Source of the DNA: an uncultured Eubacteriales bacterium
GTDB lineage: Bacteria > Bacillota > Clostridia > Oscillospirales > UMGS1783
Assembly: GCA_934456365.1 (NCBI GenBank)
Contig: CAKSHC010000008.1
Location: forward strand, 1-64,000
Reading direction: 5' to 3'
DNA length: 64,000 nt
Shown here piece after piece: positions 14,605 through 23,553 of the stretch; position 1 is the first letter of the stretch; each line of letters begins with the position of its first letter. The position numbers and the translations under genes were made by a program. The notes below the pieces were generated by a model that worked only from the letters and a program-made list of their open reading frames with translations, did no database searches and had not been told where the DNA came from.

Positions 14605-16968
14605 ATGCCTAAGAAACGAAAATCCAAAGCCGCCCGCGAGGCCCAGGCCGCTTCCATCGCCGGATATTCGCTGCTCATCTTCCTCGCCCTGCTCGTCTTC
14701 CTCTCCCTGGTGTCGGGATGGATGGGCGTCGCCGGAGGCTGGATCAGCGCGTTCTCGCGCGGCCTCTTCGGCGCTATGGCCTATGTTTGGCCCTTTTATC
14801 TGATCGTGCTCGCCGTGCTCGGCCTGTGCCGCGAAAAAATCCGGGATGCCCACCTCGGCGTGCGCCTGTGGCTCGGCGCCGTCGCCCTTTTGCTGCTCGG
14901 CGCCATGATCCATATCTGCTCCTCGGAGTGCGAAGCCTTTCTGCGCGAGGGCAACCTCCTCTCCAACCTCTACCTCGGCGCGCTTGAGAGAACCTCCGGC
15001 GGCGTGGTCGGCGGCCTGATCGCCTATCCCTTCTACTGCCTCCTCTCCTTCGTGGGCTCGCTCATCGTGCTCGGCTTCCTCTTCGCTTTTTCCACCATCA
15101 TCTCGGCCGGCCCCGCGCTTTTGCGCCTCAAGCAGATCCTCTTTCCCTACACCGCCCGGGAGATCACCGAAACCGTCCAGGAAACCCTCCCCCCCAAAAA
15201 GGACAAGCCCCAGAAACGTGCCGCCGACGCCTTCGGCGACGTCCAGGAGGTCTCCACCCGCAAGAAAAAGAGCGCCCTCGACGTTCCCCTCACCACCCGC
15301 ACCGAGGACCAGTCCGCCCCGGAGGAGCCCCCCGCCGCGGAAGCTCCCGAAAAACCGGACGAGCCCGCGATCGACCCCATCCCCATCATGAAAGCCATCG
15401 GCGCCCAGATCCCCGAGGAGGAAAAACCCGAGCCTCCCGAACCGGCCCCCCAGCCGCCGGCCGCCGCCCCCGAAAAAGGGGAGGAAGACGAGTTTTCCCA
15501 CTACCGCCTTCCCGATATCTCCCTTTTGAAACCGGCCACCGGCCCCGCCGTCAAGGCCGACGAGTCGGAAATGCGCGCCACCGCCAAAAAAATCACAGAA
15601 ACCCTCGCCAACTTCCGCCTGGAAACCAAGGTCGTCAACATCACCCGCGGCCCCTCGGTCACCCGCTATGAGCTCGTCCCCGGCGCCGGGGTGCGCATCA
15701 ACCGCGTCGCCTCCCTGTCCGACGATCTCGCCCTCGCCCTCAAAGCCGCCGCCGTGCGCATCGAGGCCCCCATCCCCGGGAAGGGCACCATCGGCATCGA
15801 GGTCGCCAACCGCGAGGTCAGCCCCATCCGCATGCGCCGCCTCGTCGGCTCCGCGAGCTTCCGCAACGCCAAAAGCAAGCTCACCGCCGCCCTCGGCCAG
15901 GATATCAACGGCGAAACCATCCTCTGCGATATCGCCGCCATGCCCCATCTTCTGATCGCCGGCGCCACCGGCTCGGGCAAATCCGTCTGCATCAACACCA
16001 TGATCATGAGCATCCTCTTCCGCGCCCGGCCGGACGAGGTCAAAATGATCCTGGTCGACCCGAAAAAAATCGAGCTCGAACCCTACAACGGCCTGCCCCA
16101 CCTCATCACCCCCGTCGTCACCGACCTGCGCAAGGCCTCGGGTGCGCTCCAGTGGGCCGTCACCGAAATGCAGAACCGCTATAAGCTCTTCTCCGAAACC
16201 GGCGCCCGCAACATCCAGTCCTACAACGAGCAGCGCCTGAAAAACGGCGAAAAGCCCCTCCACAGCATCCTCATCGTTATCGACGAGCTGGCCGATATCA
16301 TGATGAGCGCCCCCCGCGAGGTCGAAGAATCCATCTGCCGCCTCGCCGCGCTGGCCCGCGCCGCCGGCATGCACCTCATCGTCGCCACCCAGCGCCCCTC
16401 GGTCGACGTTATCACCGGCGTCATCAAGGCCAATATCCCCTCCCGCATCGCCTTCGCCGTCGCCAGCGCCGTCGATTCCCGCACCATCCTCGACGCCTCG
16501 GGCGCCGAAAAGCTCCTCGGAAAGGGCGATATGCTCTATATGCCCATCGGCCGCAATAAGCCCCTGCGCCTGCAGGGCTGCTTCGTGAGCGACGAGGAAA
16601 TCAAGCTCGTCACCGATTCCATCAAGGCCCAGTGCCAGGCCGCCGACTACGACGAAGAGGTCATCCGCCAGATCGATCAGAACGCCGCCTCCGCAGCTCC
16701 CGCCTCCGGCGGCGACAGCGCCGAGCCCGGCGACGAGCACGATCCCCTCTTAGCCGACGCCGTCGAGGCCGTCGTCGAGGCCGGCCAGTGCTCGGTCTCC
16801 CTTTTGCAGAGAAAGGTCAAGCTCGGCTTCTCCCGCGCCGGAAGGATCGTCGACGAAATGGAGGCCCTCGGTATCGTCGGCCCCTATCAGGGCAGCAAGC
16901 CCCGCGAGGTGCTCATCACCCGCGACCAGTGGCTCGAAATGCGCATGCGCATGGAATCTCAAGAATAA
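14605..16968 (+). CDS. ftsK: DNA translocase FtsK/SpoIIIE
   Basis: 787 residues. It pumps chromosomal DNA through the division or sporulation septum. Four N-terminal membrane helices (about 20-170) are followed by a Pro/Glu/Ala-rich linker (190-290), the alpha/beta motor with Walker A GATGSGKS near 453-460 and Walker B (ILIVIDELADIM) near 555, and a C-terminal gamma winged-helix domain (about 720-780, KVKLGFSRAGRIVDEMEALGIVG) that reads polar DNA sequences. The length fits the SpoIIIE/FtsK group of Firmicutes. GGAAGGAA lies upstream of the ATG, and trpS follows after 11 bp. Confidence 0.95.
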   Translation: MPKKRKSKAAREAQAASIAGYSLLIFLALLVFLSLVSGWMGVAGGWISAFSRGLFGAMAYVWPFYLIVLAVLGLCREKIRDAHLGVRLWLGAVALLLLGAMIHICSSECEAFLREGNLLSNLYLGALERTSGGVVGGLIAYPFYCLLSFVGSLIVLGFLFAFSTIISAGPALLRLKQILFPYTAREITETVQETLPPKKDKPQKRAADAFGDVQEVSTRKKKSALDVPLTTRTEDQSAPEEPPAAEAPEKPDEPAIDPIPIMKAIGAQIPEEEKPEPPEPAPQPPAAAPEKGEEDEFSHYRLPDISLLKPATGPAVKADESEMRATAKKITETLANFRLETKVVNITRGPSVTRYELVPGAGVRINRVASLSDDLALALKAAAVRIEAPIPGKGTIGIEVANREVSPIRMRRLVGSASFRNAKSKLTAALGQDINGETILCDIAAMPHLLIAGATGSGKSVCINTMIMSILFRARPDEVKMILVDPKKIELEPYNGLPHLITPVVTDLRKASGALQWAVTEMQNRYKLFSETGARNIQSYNEQRLKNGEKPLHSILIVIDELADIMMSAPREVEESICRLAALARAAGMHLIVATQRPSVDVITGVIKANIPSRIAFAVASAVDSRTILDASGAEKLLGKGDMLYMPIGRNKPLRLQGCFVSDEEIKLVTDSIKAQCQAADYDEEVIRQIDQNAASAAPASGGDSAEPGDEHDPLLADAVEAVVEAGQCSVSLLQRKVKLGFSRAGRIVDEMEALGIVGPYQGSKPREVLITRDQWLEMRMRMESQE

Positions 16969-16979
16969 GAGGCTTCGTT

Positions 16980-17987
16980 ATGGAAAACCAGAAAAAAATC
17001 ATCTTCTCCGCCATCCAGCCCAGCGGGCTCATCACCCTCGGCAACTACCTCGGCGCCCTCAAAAACTGGGCCCCCCTCTCGCAGGAATATTCCTGCTTCT
17101 ATGCCGTAGCCGACCTCCACGCCATCACCGTGCGCCAGGAACCGGCCAAGCTCCGCCAGCGCTGTAAGGAAACCATGGCCCTCCTCATCGCCAGCGGCCT
17201 CGACCCCGAGAAAAACGTCATGTTCCTCCAAAGCCAGGTCCCGGCCCACGCCGAGCTGGCCTGGATCCTCAATTGCTACACCATGTTCGGCGAGCTGAGC
17301 CGTATGACCCAGTTCAAGGATAAGTCCGCCCGCTACGCCGATAATATCAACGCCGGCCTCTTCACCTATCCCGTCCTCATGGCCGCCGATATCCTGCTGT
17401 ATCAGACCGACCTCGTCCCCGTCGGCGAGGATCAGAAGCAGCACCTCGAGCTGGCCCGCAACATCGCCCAGCGCTTCAACGGCGTCTATCAGGGCGAGGG
17501 CGAACCCATCTTCAAGGTGCCCGAGGGCTATATCCCCAAGGTCGGCGCCCGTATCATGAGCCTCCAGGAGCCTACCCGCAAAATGAGCAAGAGCGATCCC
17601 AACCCCAACGCCACCATCGCCGTCCTCGATTCCCCGGAGGATATCCTGCGCAAATGCAAGCGCGCCGTCACCGATTCCGGCAGCGAGGTGCGCCGCGGCG
17701 AGGGGAAGGACGGGATCAACAACCTTCTGGCCATCTACAGCGCCGTCACCGGTAAATCCGTCGAAGCGGCCGAGGAGGAGTTTGCCGGGAAGGGCTACGG
17801 AGAGTTCAAGGTCGCCGTCGCCGAAGCCGTCATCGAGTGCCTGCGCCCTGTGCGCGAGGAGTATACCCGCATCCTCGCCGATAAGGCCTACCTCGATTCC
17901 GTCTTCCAAAAGGGCGCCGAAAGCGCCGCCCGCTGCGCCGCCAAAACGCTCAATAAAGCCTATCGTAAGGTCGGCTTCCTTCGCTGA
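16980..17987 (+). CDS. trpS: Tryptophanyl-tRNA synthetase
   Basis: 335 residues, a class I synthetase of usual length. The N-terminal SAIQPSGLITLGNYLGAL contains the HIGH-equivalent motif (here TLGN), and KMSKS (residues near 199-203) is intact. The tryptophan-binding YPVLMAADILLYQTDLVPVGEDQ block is present. It follows ftsK closely and ends at a good terminator. No T-box leader precedes it, so control by uncharged tRNA is unlikely here. Confidence 0.97.
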   Translation: MENQKKIIFSAIQPSGLITLGNYLGALKNWAPLSQEYSCFYAVADLHAITVRQEPAKLRQRCKETMALLIASGLDPEKNVMFLQSQVPAHAELAWILNCYTMFGELSRMTQFKDKSARYADNINAGLFTYPVLMAADILLYQTDLVPVGEDQKQHLELARNIAQRFNGVYQGEGEPIFKVPEGYIPKVGARIMSLQEPTRKMSKSDPNPNATIAVLDSPEDILRKCKRAVTDSGSEVRRGEGKDGINNLLAIYSAVTGKSVEAAEEEFAGKGYGEFKVAVAEAVIECLRPVREEYTRILADKAYLDSVFQKGAESAARCAAKTLNKAYRKVGFLR

Positions 17988-18001
17988 AGAAAGCGGCCGA
18001 A

Positions 18002-18031
18002 AAAAAGAGCCGCCCCGTGGCGGTTCTTTTT
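18002..18031 (+). terminator. Terminator after trpS
   Basis: AAAAAGAGCCGCC and GGCGGTTCTTTTT form a stem with a 4-nt CCGT loop, ending in T. Confidence 0.9.
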
Positions 18032-18064
18032 GCGGAGAAAGTCTGAAAGAAAAAGGAGCCGATT

Positions 18065-19306
18065 ATGAAAAAAGCCCTCTGCCTGCTGGCGGCGCTCGTG
18101 CTGCTGGCCGCCCTCCCCGCCTTTGCCGCCGCCCCCGAAACCGATTCTCCCGCCGTCTGCCTGATCGAGGTTTCCACCGGCGAGCTGCTCTATGGCAAGC
18201 AGGAAAACGATCCCCGTCCTCCCGCCTCCACCACCAAAATGATGACCGCGCTGCTCGCCCTGAAAGCCATCGAAAGGGGAGAGCTGTCGCTCGGGCAGGA
18301 AATTTCCGTCACCCGGGCCGCCTTTGCCGACCTCTGGGAAGACGCTTCCACCGCCGGCCTCAAAGAGGGCGACCGCGTCACAGTGGAAGACCTGCTGGCC
18401 GGCATCCTCCTCCCCTCGGGAGGCGACGCCGCCAATGCCCTGGCCATCGCCCTCGCTGGGAGCATCGCGGATTTCGCCGTGGAAATGAATGCGGAAGCCG
18501 CCCGCCTCGGCTGCGAAAACACGCATTTTGTCAATGCCCACGGCCTCCCCGCCGAAGGGCATGTCAGCTCGGCTTATGATCTGGCCCGCATTCTGTCGGA
18601 GCTTTTGAAATATCCCGATTTTCTGCGCATCTCCGGCAGCGAAACCTGGACCGTCCCCGCCAATGAAACCCATCCCGAGCTGCGCTTTTCCAATACCGAC
18701 GAGTTCCTCCAGTCCGATTCCCGTTGGCACGATTCCACCGTCCTTGCCGGAAAAACGGGCTATACCGGCTCGGCCGGCTTCTGCCTTGCCACCGCCGCCT
18801 CCCGCAACGGGATGACCCTTCTCTGCGTCACCCTCGGGGCCGACGCCGTCTGGGACGATTCCGGCCGCCTCGTCCAAACCTATGCCGATCAATCCGCCCT
18901 CTACGACTGGGGCTTTTCCACTTTCGAATTCGCCGAGGTCTTAAACCCGCAGGAAAGCGCCGCCTCCCGCCCCGTTACAGACGGGAAGGTCGATTCCGCG
19001 GAGCTCTATCCGGTGGAATCCCTGCGTGTTTTAGCGGAAAAGGGCGTGGAGCCGGAGCGCATCCTGGAGCTTCCCGATGAACTGAAAGCCCCCCTGCGAA
19101 AAGGGGAGGCCGTCGGAAAAATCTCCATCCGCAGCCTGGGCAAAGACCGCGGCTCGGTGGAGCTGGCCCCCCGGGAGGATGTCGAGGCCCGCTTCCATTT
19201 CGGCCCGATCCTTGCCGTTTTGGGAGGGACCGCACTGCTGCTGATCCTCTTTGTCGCGCTTGCCCGCACCCGCGCCCGCCGCAAAGCAAAGCGGGGCAGA
19301 AAATGA
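18065..19306 (+). CDS. Serine-type D-Ala-D-Ala carboxypeptidase (peptidase S11)
   Basis: 413 residues. It trims the terminal D-alanine from peptidoglycan stem peptides. A signal peptide (1-22, ending AFAAA) is followed by the S11 domain with the catalytic S-x-x-K (S55TTK58) and K-T-G (230-232). The middle motif, usually S-x-N, reads S118-G-G here. A C-terminal beta-rich domain and a final membrane helix (about 378-397) with a basic tail anchor it, as in DacF/DacB-like proteins. AAAGGAG precedes the ATG. It overlaps the next gene by ATGA. Confidence 0.92.
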   Translation: MKKALCLLAALVLLAALPAFAAAPETDSPAVCLIEVSTGELLYGKQENDPRPPASTTKMMTALLALKAIERGELSLGQEISVTRAAFADLWEDASTAGLKEGDRVTVEDLLAGILLPSGGDAANALAIALAGSIADFAVEMNAEAARLGCENTHFVNAHGLPAEGHVSSAYDLARILSELLKYPDFLRISGSETWTVPANETHPELRFSNTDEFLQSDSRWHDSTVLAGKTGYTGSAGFCLATAASRNGMTLLCVTLGADAVWDDSGRLVQTYADQSALYDWGFSTFEFAEVLNPQESAASRPVTDGKVDSAELYPVESLRVLAEKGVEPERILELPDELKAPLRKGEAVGKISIRSLGKDRGSVELAPREDVEARFHFGPILAVLGGTALLLILFVALARTRARRKAKRGRK

Positions 19307-20058
19307 TTCCGGAATGGATCGAGCTTTCCCCTGAAAATTTGGAAGGGGAATCCCTCTGCTGCATCGAGCGCAAAAAGCCCCACCCCGGCGTGGAGGCCAA
19401 GCGCGCCTGGCTGCGCGCCCGCTTGCCCGAGGGGCATGTCTTTCGCAAGCGCAATGCTCCCGGCTGCGCCTTTGTTGAGTATGCCCCGCTGGAATCCGCC
19501 TGGGTCCCGGTGGAAGGGGAGGGGTATCTCTACCTCTATTGCCTCTGGTGCGCGGGTGACCTCAAGGGAAAGGGCTATGGCTGCGCTCTGATGGAATCCT
19601 GCCTAAAAACCGCCCGTGAGCAGGGACGGGCGGGCGTCTGTATGCTCGGCGCCCGTAAGCAGAAAAACTGGCTCTCGGATCAGCGCTTCGCCGAAGCCTT
19701 CGGCTTCGAAACGGCCGACGAAACGGATTACGGCTATCGCCTCCTCGCCAAAAGCCTCAACGGCTCCCTCCCCCGATTCACCCCCGCCGCCCGGCAGGGC
19801 CGGATCGCGCAGGAGGAGCTGACCGTTTACTACAGCGACCAGTGCCCCTATATTCCCCAAAGGGTCGAACGCCTGAAAGCGGCCTGCGAGGAAAACGGCG
19901 TCCCCGCCCGCTTTGTCCATGTCACCTCGCGCGAGCAGGCCGCCGCCGTCCCCGGCGTTTTCCAGAATTGGGCCGCCTTCCTCCACGGCCGCTTCCTCAC
20001 CGTCAACCAGCTCGATTTCGCCGCTTTGGAAAAAATCCTCCGCCGCGACCCAAAATAA
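19303..20058 (+). CDS. GNAT N-acetyltransferase with YoaP-like C-terminal domain
   Basis: 251 residues. The N-terminal half is a GNAT fold: a beta strand (YLYLYCLWCAGDLKGKGYG) leads into the acetyl-CoA-binding loop KGKGYGCALM at about residue 90. The C-terminal half (from about 170, TVYYSDQCPYIPQ) resembles the thioredoxin-like YoaP domain found attached to GNAT enzymes in Firmicutes. The substrate is unknown. It is translationally coupled to the carboxypeptidase and shares its terminator; whether they act together is unclear. Confidence 0.8.
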   Translation: MIPEWIELSPENLEGESLCCIERKKPHPGVEAKRAWLRARLPEGHVFRKRNAPGCAFVEYAPLESAWVPVEGEGYLYLYCLWCAGDLKGKGYGCALMESCLKTAREQGRAGVCMLGARKQKNWLSDQRFAEAFGFETADETDYGYRLLAKSLNGSLPRFTPAARQGRIAQEELTVYYSDQCPYIPQRVERLKAACEENGVPARFVHVTSREQAAAVPGVFQNWAAFLHGRFLTVNQLDFAALEKILRRDPK

Positions 20059-20062
20059 CCGC

Positions 20063-20093
20063 AAAAAAAGAGCCTCCCGCGAGGCTCTTTTTT
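20063..20093 (+). terminator. Terminator after the GNAT gene
   Basis: AAAAAAGAGCCTC/GAGGCTCTTTTTT with a CCGC loop. Confidence 0.92.
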
Positions 20094-20241
20094 CTTTCCG
20101 TCAAATATTCTGATCGAGCAGCCATATAGAAAAGTTTTTTAGCAAATCCAGTCTTTTTGGATCCATGAGCGGATTAAATGGCATGGCTTATGAGTGATCG
20201 TATTTAGAAGGATTTGAATAAACGAAAAGATAACGCCCTGG

Positions 20242-21039
20242 TCACCATGCTTCAGATTGATCTTCACCTTGTTCATATCCAGTGCATACGGTATAAGATA
20301 TATTTTCCGAATTATTTACACAATCTCTAAATGTGCTTATTAGATCATTATATTGCCTAACTGCCTGTCGTTCGGCATTAGAGAGTTCCATTTGAGGTAT
20401 TTTTGTATGTGCACTATTTTTTAGTTCCTCATTTTTGAGGACTGCTTTTTCAATATCTGCACTTACATGAAAAACAATAGAGTTCGTATTAGTTTTCTCG
20501 TTATAAATTGCACGCGGTTTAGACTGCATTAAAGTTTTAATGTTCGCGGAAAGATCTTCTTTATTTTTGATGCTTTCTTGCAGGGAAGCTATTTTCTCAT
20601 TAACAGCCTCCAATTCTTTTTGTCCGTAATAATAAGAGCCAATTCCGTCTTCAAAAATAGCATCTGATTCGGTAAGATGCTCTTCAATCTCTGTTTTGCA
20701 ATTTCCGGTATTGCAGCAAAGAGCGATAACCAGGCAACCGTCAATGTTGATATAAGCGCCTGAAAAATGAGAACGCAGCTCATTATCGTTGGACTCTACG
20801 AAATTAAGAATTCGATTATAAGTAAGATTTGCCTCATAACGATTGCTTAGATATTCCTGGCTGATTTCCTCATTAGTATCATTGATTTTTTCGCGATACT
20901 CTGTTCTCATTTCCTCGGCACAAGCAATAACGTCATCCGGCAGTGAATCCTCTACAGAGTAAGCAGGAATAACACAAGTGGAAAAAATCATTACCAGCAC
21001 AGAACAAATCGATAATCGTTCATAGATTTTTTTATTCAT
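20242..21039 (-). CDS. AT-rich orphan secreted protein, unknown function
   Basis: 265 residues with an N-terminal signal peptide (about 1-28, hydrophobic core CSVLVMIFSTCVIPAYS). The mature part is acidic, helical and coiled-coil prone in the middle (KELEAVNEKIASLQESIKNKED). The segment FSGAYINIDGCLVIAL near residue 93 faintly resembles the propeptide-like domain before some secreted trypsin-like proteases, but no protease motif follows. Codons are far more AT-rich than in neighbouring genes, and an IS relic lies 300 bp away, so recent acquisition is plausible. Confidence 0.65.
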   Translation of the reverse strand: MNKKIYERLSICSVLVMIFSTCVIPAYSVEDSLPDDVIACAEEMRTEYREKINDTNEEISQEYLSNRYEANLTYNRILNFVESNDNELRSHFSGAYINIDGCLVIALCCNTGNCKTEIEEHLTESDAIFEDGIGSYYYGQKELEAVNEKIASLQESIKNKEDLSANIKTLMQSKPRAIYNEKTNTNSIVFHVSADIEKAVLKNEELKNSAHTKIPQMELSNAERQAVRQYNDLISTFRDCVNNSENISYTVCTGYEQGEDQSEAW

Positions 21040-21332
21040 GTTTTTTCTCCAATATCAATCTTTTGATTCTGATATTGCGGATGAAAGAACCATTCAATAG
21101 CGCATAAGCCACAGGATTACCTATTATACTCCTTAAAACAAAATGCGCAAATTACCCCCTACGGAATAACTTGCGCATCCAAACTCCATGTCCATTTGTC
21201 AGAAATGGCTTATTAGCTGAATTGCAAGCCATCTGTGTTTATCTGTTTATATAATACCATGTCACGATGTTATTGTCAACAGAATTATGCAAAAGACCGA
21301 AAATAACGCCTATAAGAAAGAGATTGTTTATC
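21040..21332. other. AT-rich intergenic stretch, no gene seen
   Basis: About 290 bp, low in GC. It holds the minus-strand promoter of the orphan secreted gene and an inverted repeat ATGCGCAA (21143-21150) / TTGCGCAT (21171-21178), which overlaps that promoter's -35 and could be an operator. I see no ORF or known RNA. Confidence 0.5.
21123..21150 (-). promoter_or_regulatory. Promoter of the orphan secreted gene
   Basis: Minus-strand TTGCGC, 16-bp spacer, TATAAT; the -35 lies in an inverted repeat. Confidence 0.6.
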
Positions 21333-21393
21333 TGAACTGCACCCCATTTGTTGGACAGTATGGTATACTGTTTAGGGAATGGGGTGCAGTTCA
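21333..21393. mobile_element. 61-bp inverted-repeat relic resembling IS3/IS150-family ends
   Basis: GAACTGCACCCCATT (21334-21348) is repeated inverted as AATGGGGTGCAGTTC (21378-21392), a perfect 15-bp match. The left arm continues into TGTTGGACAG, giving TGAACTGCACCCCATTTG..., which resembles the terminal repeats of IS3/IS150-type elements. Only 29 bp lie between the arms, so no transposase remains, and no target-site duplication is evident. It could be an internally deleted element, a MITE, or a simple hairpin. Confidence 0.5.
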
Positions 21394-21423
21394 CCTGCGG
21401 AGTCCCTCTTTTTCGGGGAAAGG

Positions 21424-22149
21424 TCAGTGGCGCTGATCGAAGTCGGAATAGGCTTCGCAGAAGCGCGCCTGGAAAGAGGGCGGCTCCTTGTGGGCGTAGA
21501 GATGGGAAAGATCGCCGAAGCCGGTGCAGCGCCAGAGTGCCTGCCCGGCCTCCCGCTCTTCGGTAAAGAGGGTGGTCACCGAGGAAGGGAGGGCCACAAA
21601 CCCGTGCCACAGCGCGGGCGCGGCGATGTTCAGAAGATGGGAAAGCATCACGCATTCCACCCCGAAATGGCAGAAAAAGGCCAGCGTTTCATGGCTTTCC
21701 CGCTCCACCCGGTAAAAGTGCCCGTCCCGGCGATAGCCGTGGGCCAAAAGGATCTTGTCCAGCCCCTGCCACACCCGTTCGGCCTCCTTGGCCACATTGC
21801 CGGAGGCATAGAAAGGAGTGGAAAGCCAGTGGTCAACGGAATAGTAGTCGTTGTTTTTCGCCAGAAAGGCGGGGGTGCGGTCCCAGGAATAAACGGGGGA
21901 GGGCTCCTCGGGGGCGACCGGATGCCCTTCAAATTCGCGCAGCCAGTCGCAGGTTTCGGCCGACTGCCGGCGCGCCTGCAGCGTGGGGGCGGCGGTGGCC
22001 TGCGCCCGCCCGAGCGGCGAGCAGAAAATTTCGTCGATCGGCTCGTCTTTCAGCCGTTCGGCCAGGAAAGAGACCTCGGAAAAGCCTTTGGGGGTCAGAG
22101 AATCGTGTTCATAATCGGGGTCGCCGTGGCGAATGATGAGCAGCCGCAT
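21424..22149 (-). CDS. Histidine phosphatase family protein (phosphoglycerate-mutase-like)
   Basis: 241 residues. The N-terminal LLIIRHGDPDYEHDSLTPKG carries the RHG catalytic motif, with the phosphohistidine at about residue 8. DEIFCSPLGRAQATA and the later HFGVE with the second conserved His complete the active site. The real start at 22149 has GGAG upstream; the longer frame upstream is not supported. The substrate is unknown; the family includes mutases and broad phosphatases. It is a single gene with its own promoter. Confidence 0.9.
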   Translation of the reverse strand: MRLLIIRHGDPDYEHDSLTPKGFSEVSFLAERLKDEPIDEIFCSPLGRAQATAAPTLQARRQSAETCDWLREFEGHPVAPEEPSPVYSWDRTPAFLAKNNDYYSVDHWLSTPFYASGNVAKEAERVWQGLDKILLAHGYRRDGHFYRVERESHETLAFFCHFGVECVMLSHLLNIAAPALWHGFVALPSSVTTLFTEEREAGQALWRCTGFGDLSHLYAHKEPPSFQARFCEAYSDFDQRH

Positions 22150-22185
22150 CGTTTTTTGCTCCTTTTCTGCGTGTTTTCTGCTTCG

Positions 22186-22214
22186 ATTGTATCGTATTTC
22201 GCCCTTTTTCGCAA
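22186..22214 (-). promoter_or_regulatory. Promoter of the histidine phosphatase gene
   Basis: Minus-strand TTGCGA, 17-bp spacer, TACAAT. Confidence 0.6.
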
Positions 22215-22264
22215 GGTTTCGACCCCGTTTTTGCGCCAAAAAAGCCTCTTTTGGGAAAGAAAAG

Positions 22265-22302
22265 GGGGCGATTTTGCCCTCAAAGAAGGGAAAAATCGCC
22301 CC
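22265..22302 (-). terminator. Hairpin, likely terminator of the hydrolase gene
   Basis: GGGGCGATTTT/AAAAATCGCCCC with an inner CCCT/AGGG pairing; on the minus strand it is followed by CCTTTTCTTT. It lies downstream of the minus-strand hydrolase gene. Confidence 0.6.
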
Positions 22303-22434
22303 GAAACAGAAAAAATTCGCTTGTTTTGGACCGGATTTTGCTCGAAAAGAAGCGGTTTGGAGGCAAAAACAGCCCCCATCCGGCCTTTTCTATCTTAATA
22401 TAAGGAAGTTTTTCTTTTCAAAATGGGTCAGTCG

Positions 22435-23343
22435 TCAGTCGAAGAGCGTTTGGAGAGCGGGGGAGGGGGGTTCGGGAAACTGGTGGCGGCTCTTTTCCTG
22501 AATCGTGAGTTCGGCCGGAACCCCCGCCCGGTTTGCCGCGGCGAAAAGATTTTGGGCCAGGGGGAGGCAATCCTCGTCGTCTGCGCCGCAGAGAATCCGG
22601 AGGGCGATCTTTTTCCGCAAAAGGGCGTTCATCAGATCCTCTTCGCGGTCGGCGAGGAGAGGGATCCACGGGCTTTGCAGGATCAGCGCGTCGCAGCGCG
22701 CGGGCGAGAGAAGAACGGCGCGTAGAAGCATATCGCAGCCGGCCGAAAAGCCGCCGCAGAAAATTTTCCGATACCCCTCGCTTTGCACCCTTTCCATCGC
22801 TTCGGCGACGGGGCGGAAGGAGGTTTCGTCGTAGCTCCAGCGGTAGGTGCCGAAGCCGTCGGGCTCGGCGCTCTGGACGGTTTCGAGCTGCCAGGCGGGA
22901 TTTTCCCCCAGGATGGGGAGCCAGTTTTCCCGGGCGGTTTTCGCGTTTTGGGTGTTGCCGTGGACGGCGAGGAAGAGATTTTCCGCCGTTTTCTCTTTCC
23001 AGGAAAGCTGCGCCTTCGATTGGGAAACGGCCTCGGCATAGCGCTCATCGGAAAGGGCTTTCAGCGAAACAAACGCGGGATCTTCCCGGATGACTTCGAG
23101 GTCGTCGTCGATCAGCACCTCCGGACGGTACCAGAAGCCTTTTTCGGCGACGGAGGTTTTCAGCCACTCCAGCGCCTCCTCCGGCTTTCCGGAGCCGCCG
23201 GCCAGGCAGGCGAGGAAATAGAAGGTTTGCGGGCCGCAGGCGGGATTTTCTTCGGCGAATCCGAGCAGGAAGCGGTAGGCCTCCTCATAGCCTTCTTCGG
23301 CGAGGGAAAGGGCTTGTTCCAACAGGTTTTCTTCTTGGATCAT
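22435..23343 (-). CDS. Alpha/beta hydrolase (esterase-like) with N-terminal helical repeat region
   Basis: 302 residues. The first 100 or so form helices of TPR-like character (EEGYEEAYRFLLGFAEENP, GKPEEALEWLKTSV). From residue 120 there is an alpha/beta-hydrolase core with FLAVHGNTQN (oxyanion region) and the nucleophile elbow GGFSAGCDM, followed by ILCGADDEDC (Asp region) and a late HQFP His, so the Ser-Asp-His triad is plausible. The substrate is unknown; predicted carboxylesterase-like. The ATG at 23343 is preferred over an upstream TTG that falls in the tRNA terminator, although GGAG is 12 nt away. Confidence 0.75.
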   Translation of the reverse strand: MIQEENLLEQALSLAEEGYEEAYRFLLGFAEENPACGPQTFYFLACLAGGSGKPEEALEWLKTSVAEKGFWYRPEVLIDDDLEVIREDPAFVSLKALSDERYAEAVSQSKAQLSWKEKTAENLFLAVHGNTQNAKTARENWLPILGENPAWQLETVQSAEPDGFGTYRWSYDETSFRPVAEAMERVQSEGYRKIFCGGFSAGCDMLLRAVLLSPARCDALILQSPWIPLLADREEDLMNALLRKKIALRILCGADDEDCLPLAQNLFAAANRAGVPAELTIQEKSRHQFPEPPSPALQTLFD

Positions 23344-23377
23344 GGGCAGTTGTTTCTCCTTTTCGGAAATTTTTGCA

Positions 23378-23418
23378 AAATAAAAAATCGGCAAGTATCC
23401 TGAGATACTTACCGATTT
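23378..23418 (-). terminator. Terminator of the tRNA-Ser transcript
   Basis: ATCGGCAAGTATC/GATACTTACCGAT stem with one mismatch; minus-strand T-run TTTTTTATTTT. Confidence 0.88.
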
Positions 23419-23419
23419 C

Positions 23420-23508
23420 TGGCGGACAGGGTGGGATTCGAACCCACGAGCTCTTGCGAGCTACCTGATTTCGAGTCAGGGCCGTTATGACCACTTCGAT
23501 ACCTGTCC
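23420..23508 (-). tRNA. tRNA-Ser (anticodon CGA)
   Basis: Minus strand: acceptor GGACAGG pairs with CCTGTCC, then discriminator G and encoded CCA. The anticodon loop CTCGAAA carries CGA, reading TCG. A long variable arm (GTAGCTCGCAAGAGCTC region) and length 89 fit a serine type-II tRNA. A T-loop GGTTCGAATCC is intact. Confidence 0.95.
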
Positions 23509-23520
23509 AAAAAGGGTGGC

Positions 23521-23542
23521 CGCCTCCGCCCGGGCGGAGGCG
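23521..23542 (-). terminator. Palindrome between the HPr-like gene and tRNA-Ser
   Basis: A perfect 22-bp palindrome (CGCCTCCGCCC/GGGCGGAGGCG). On the minus strand it is followed by GCCACCCTTTTT, so it may be a weak terminator of the HPr-like gene or a processing hairpin for the tRNA. Confidence 0.5.
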
Positions 23543-23553
23543 ACGCCGCGGGC

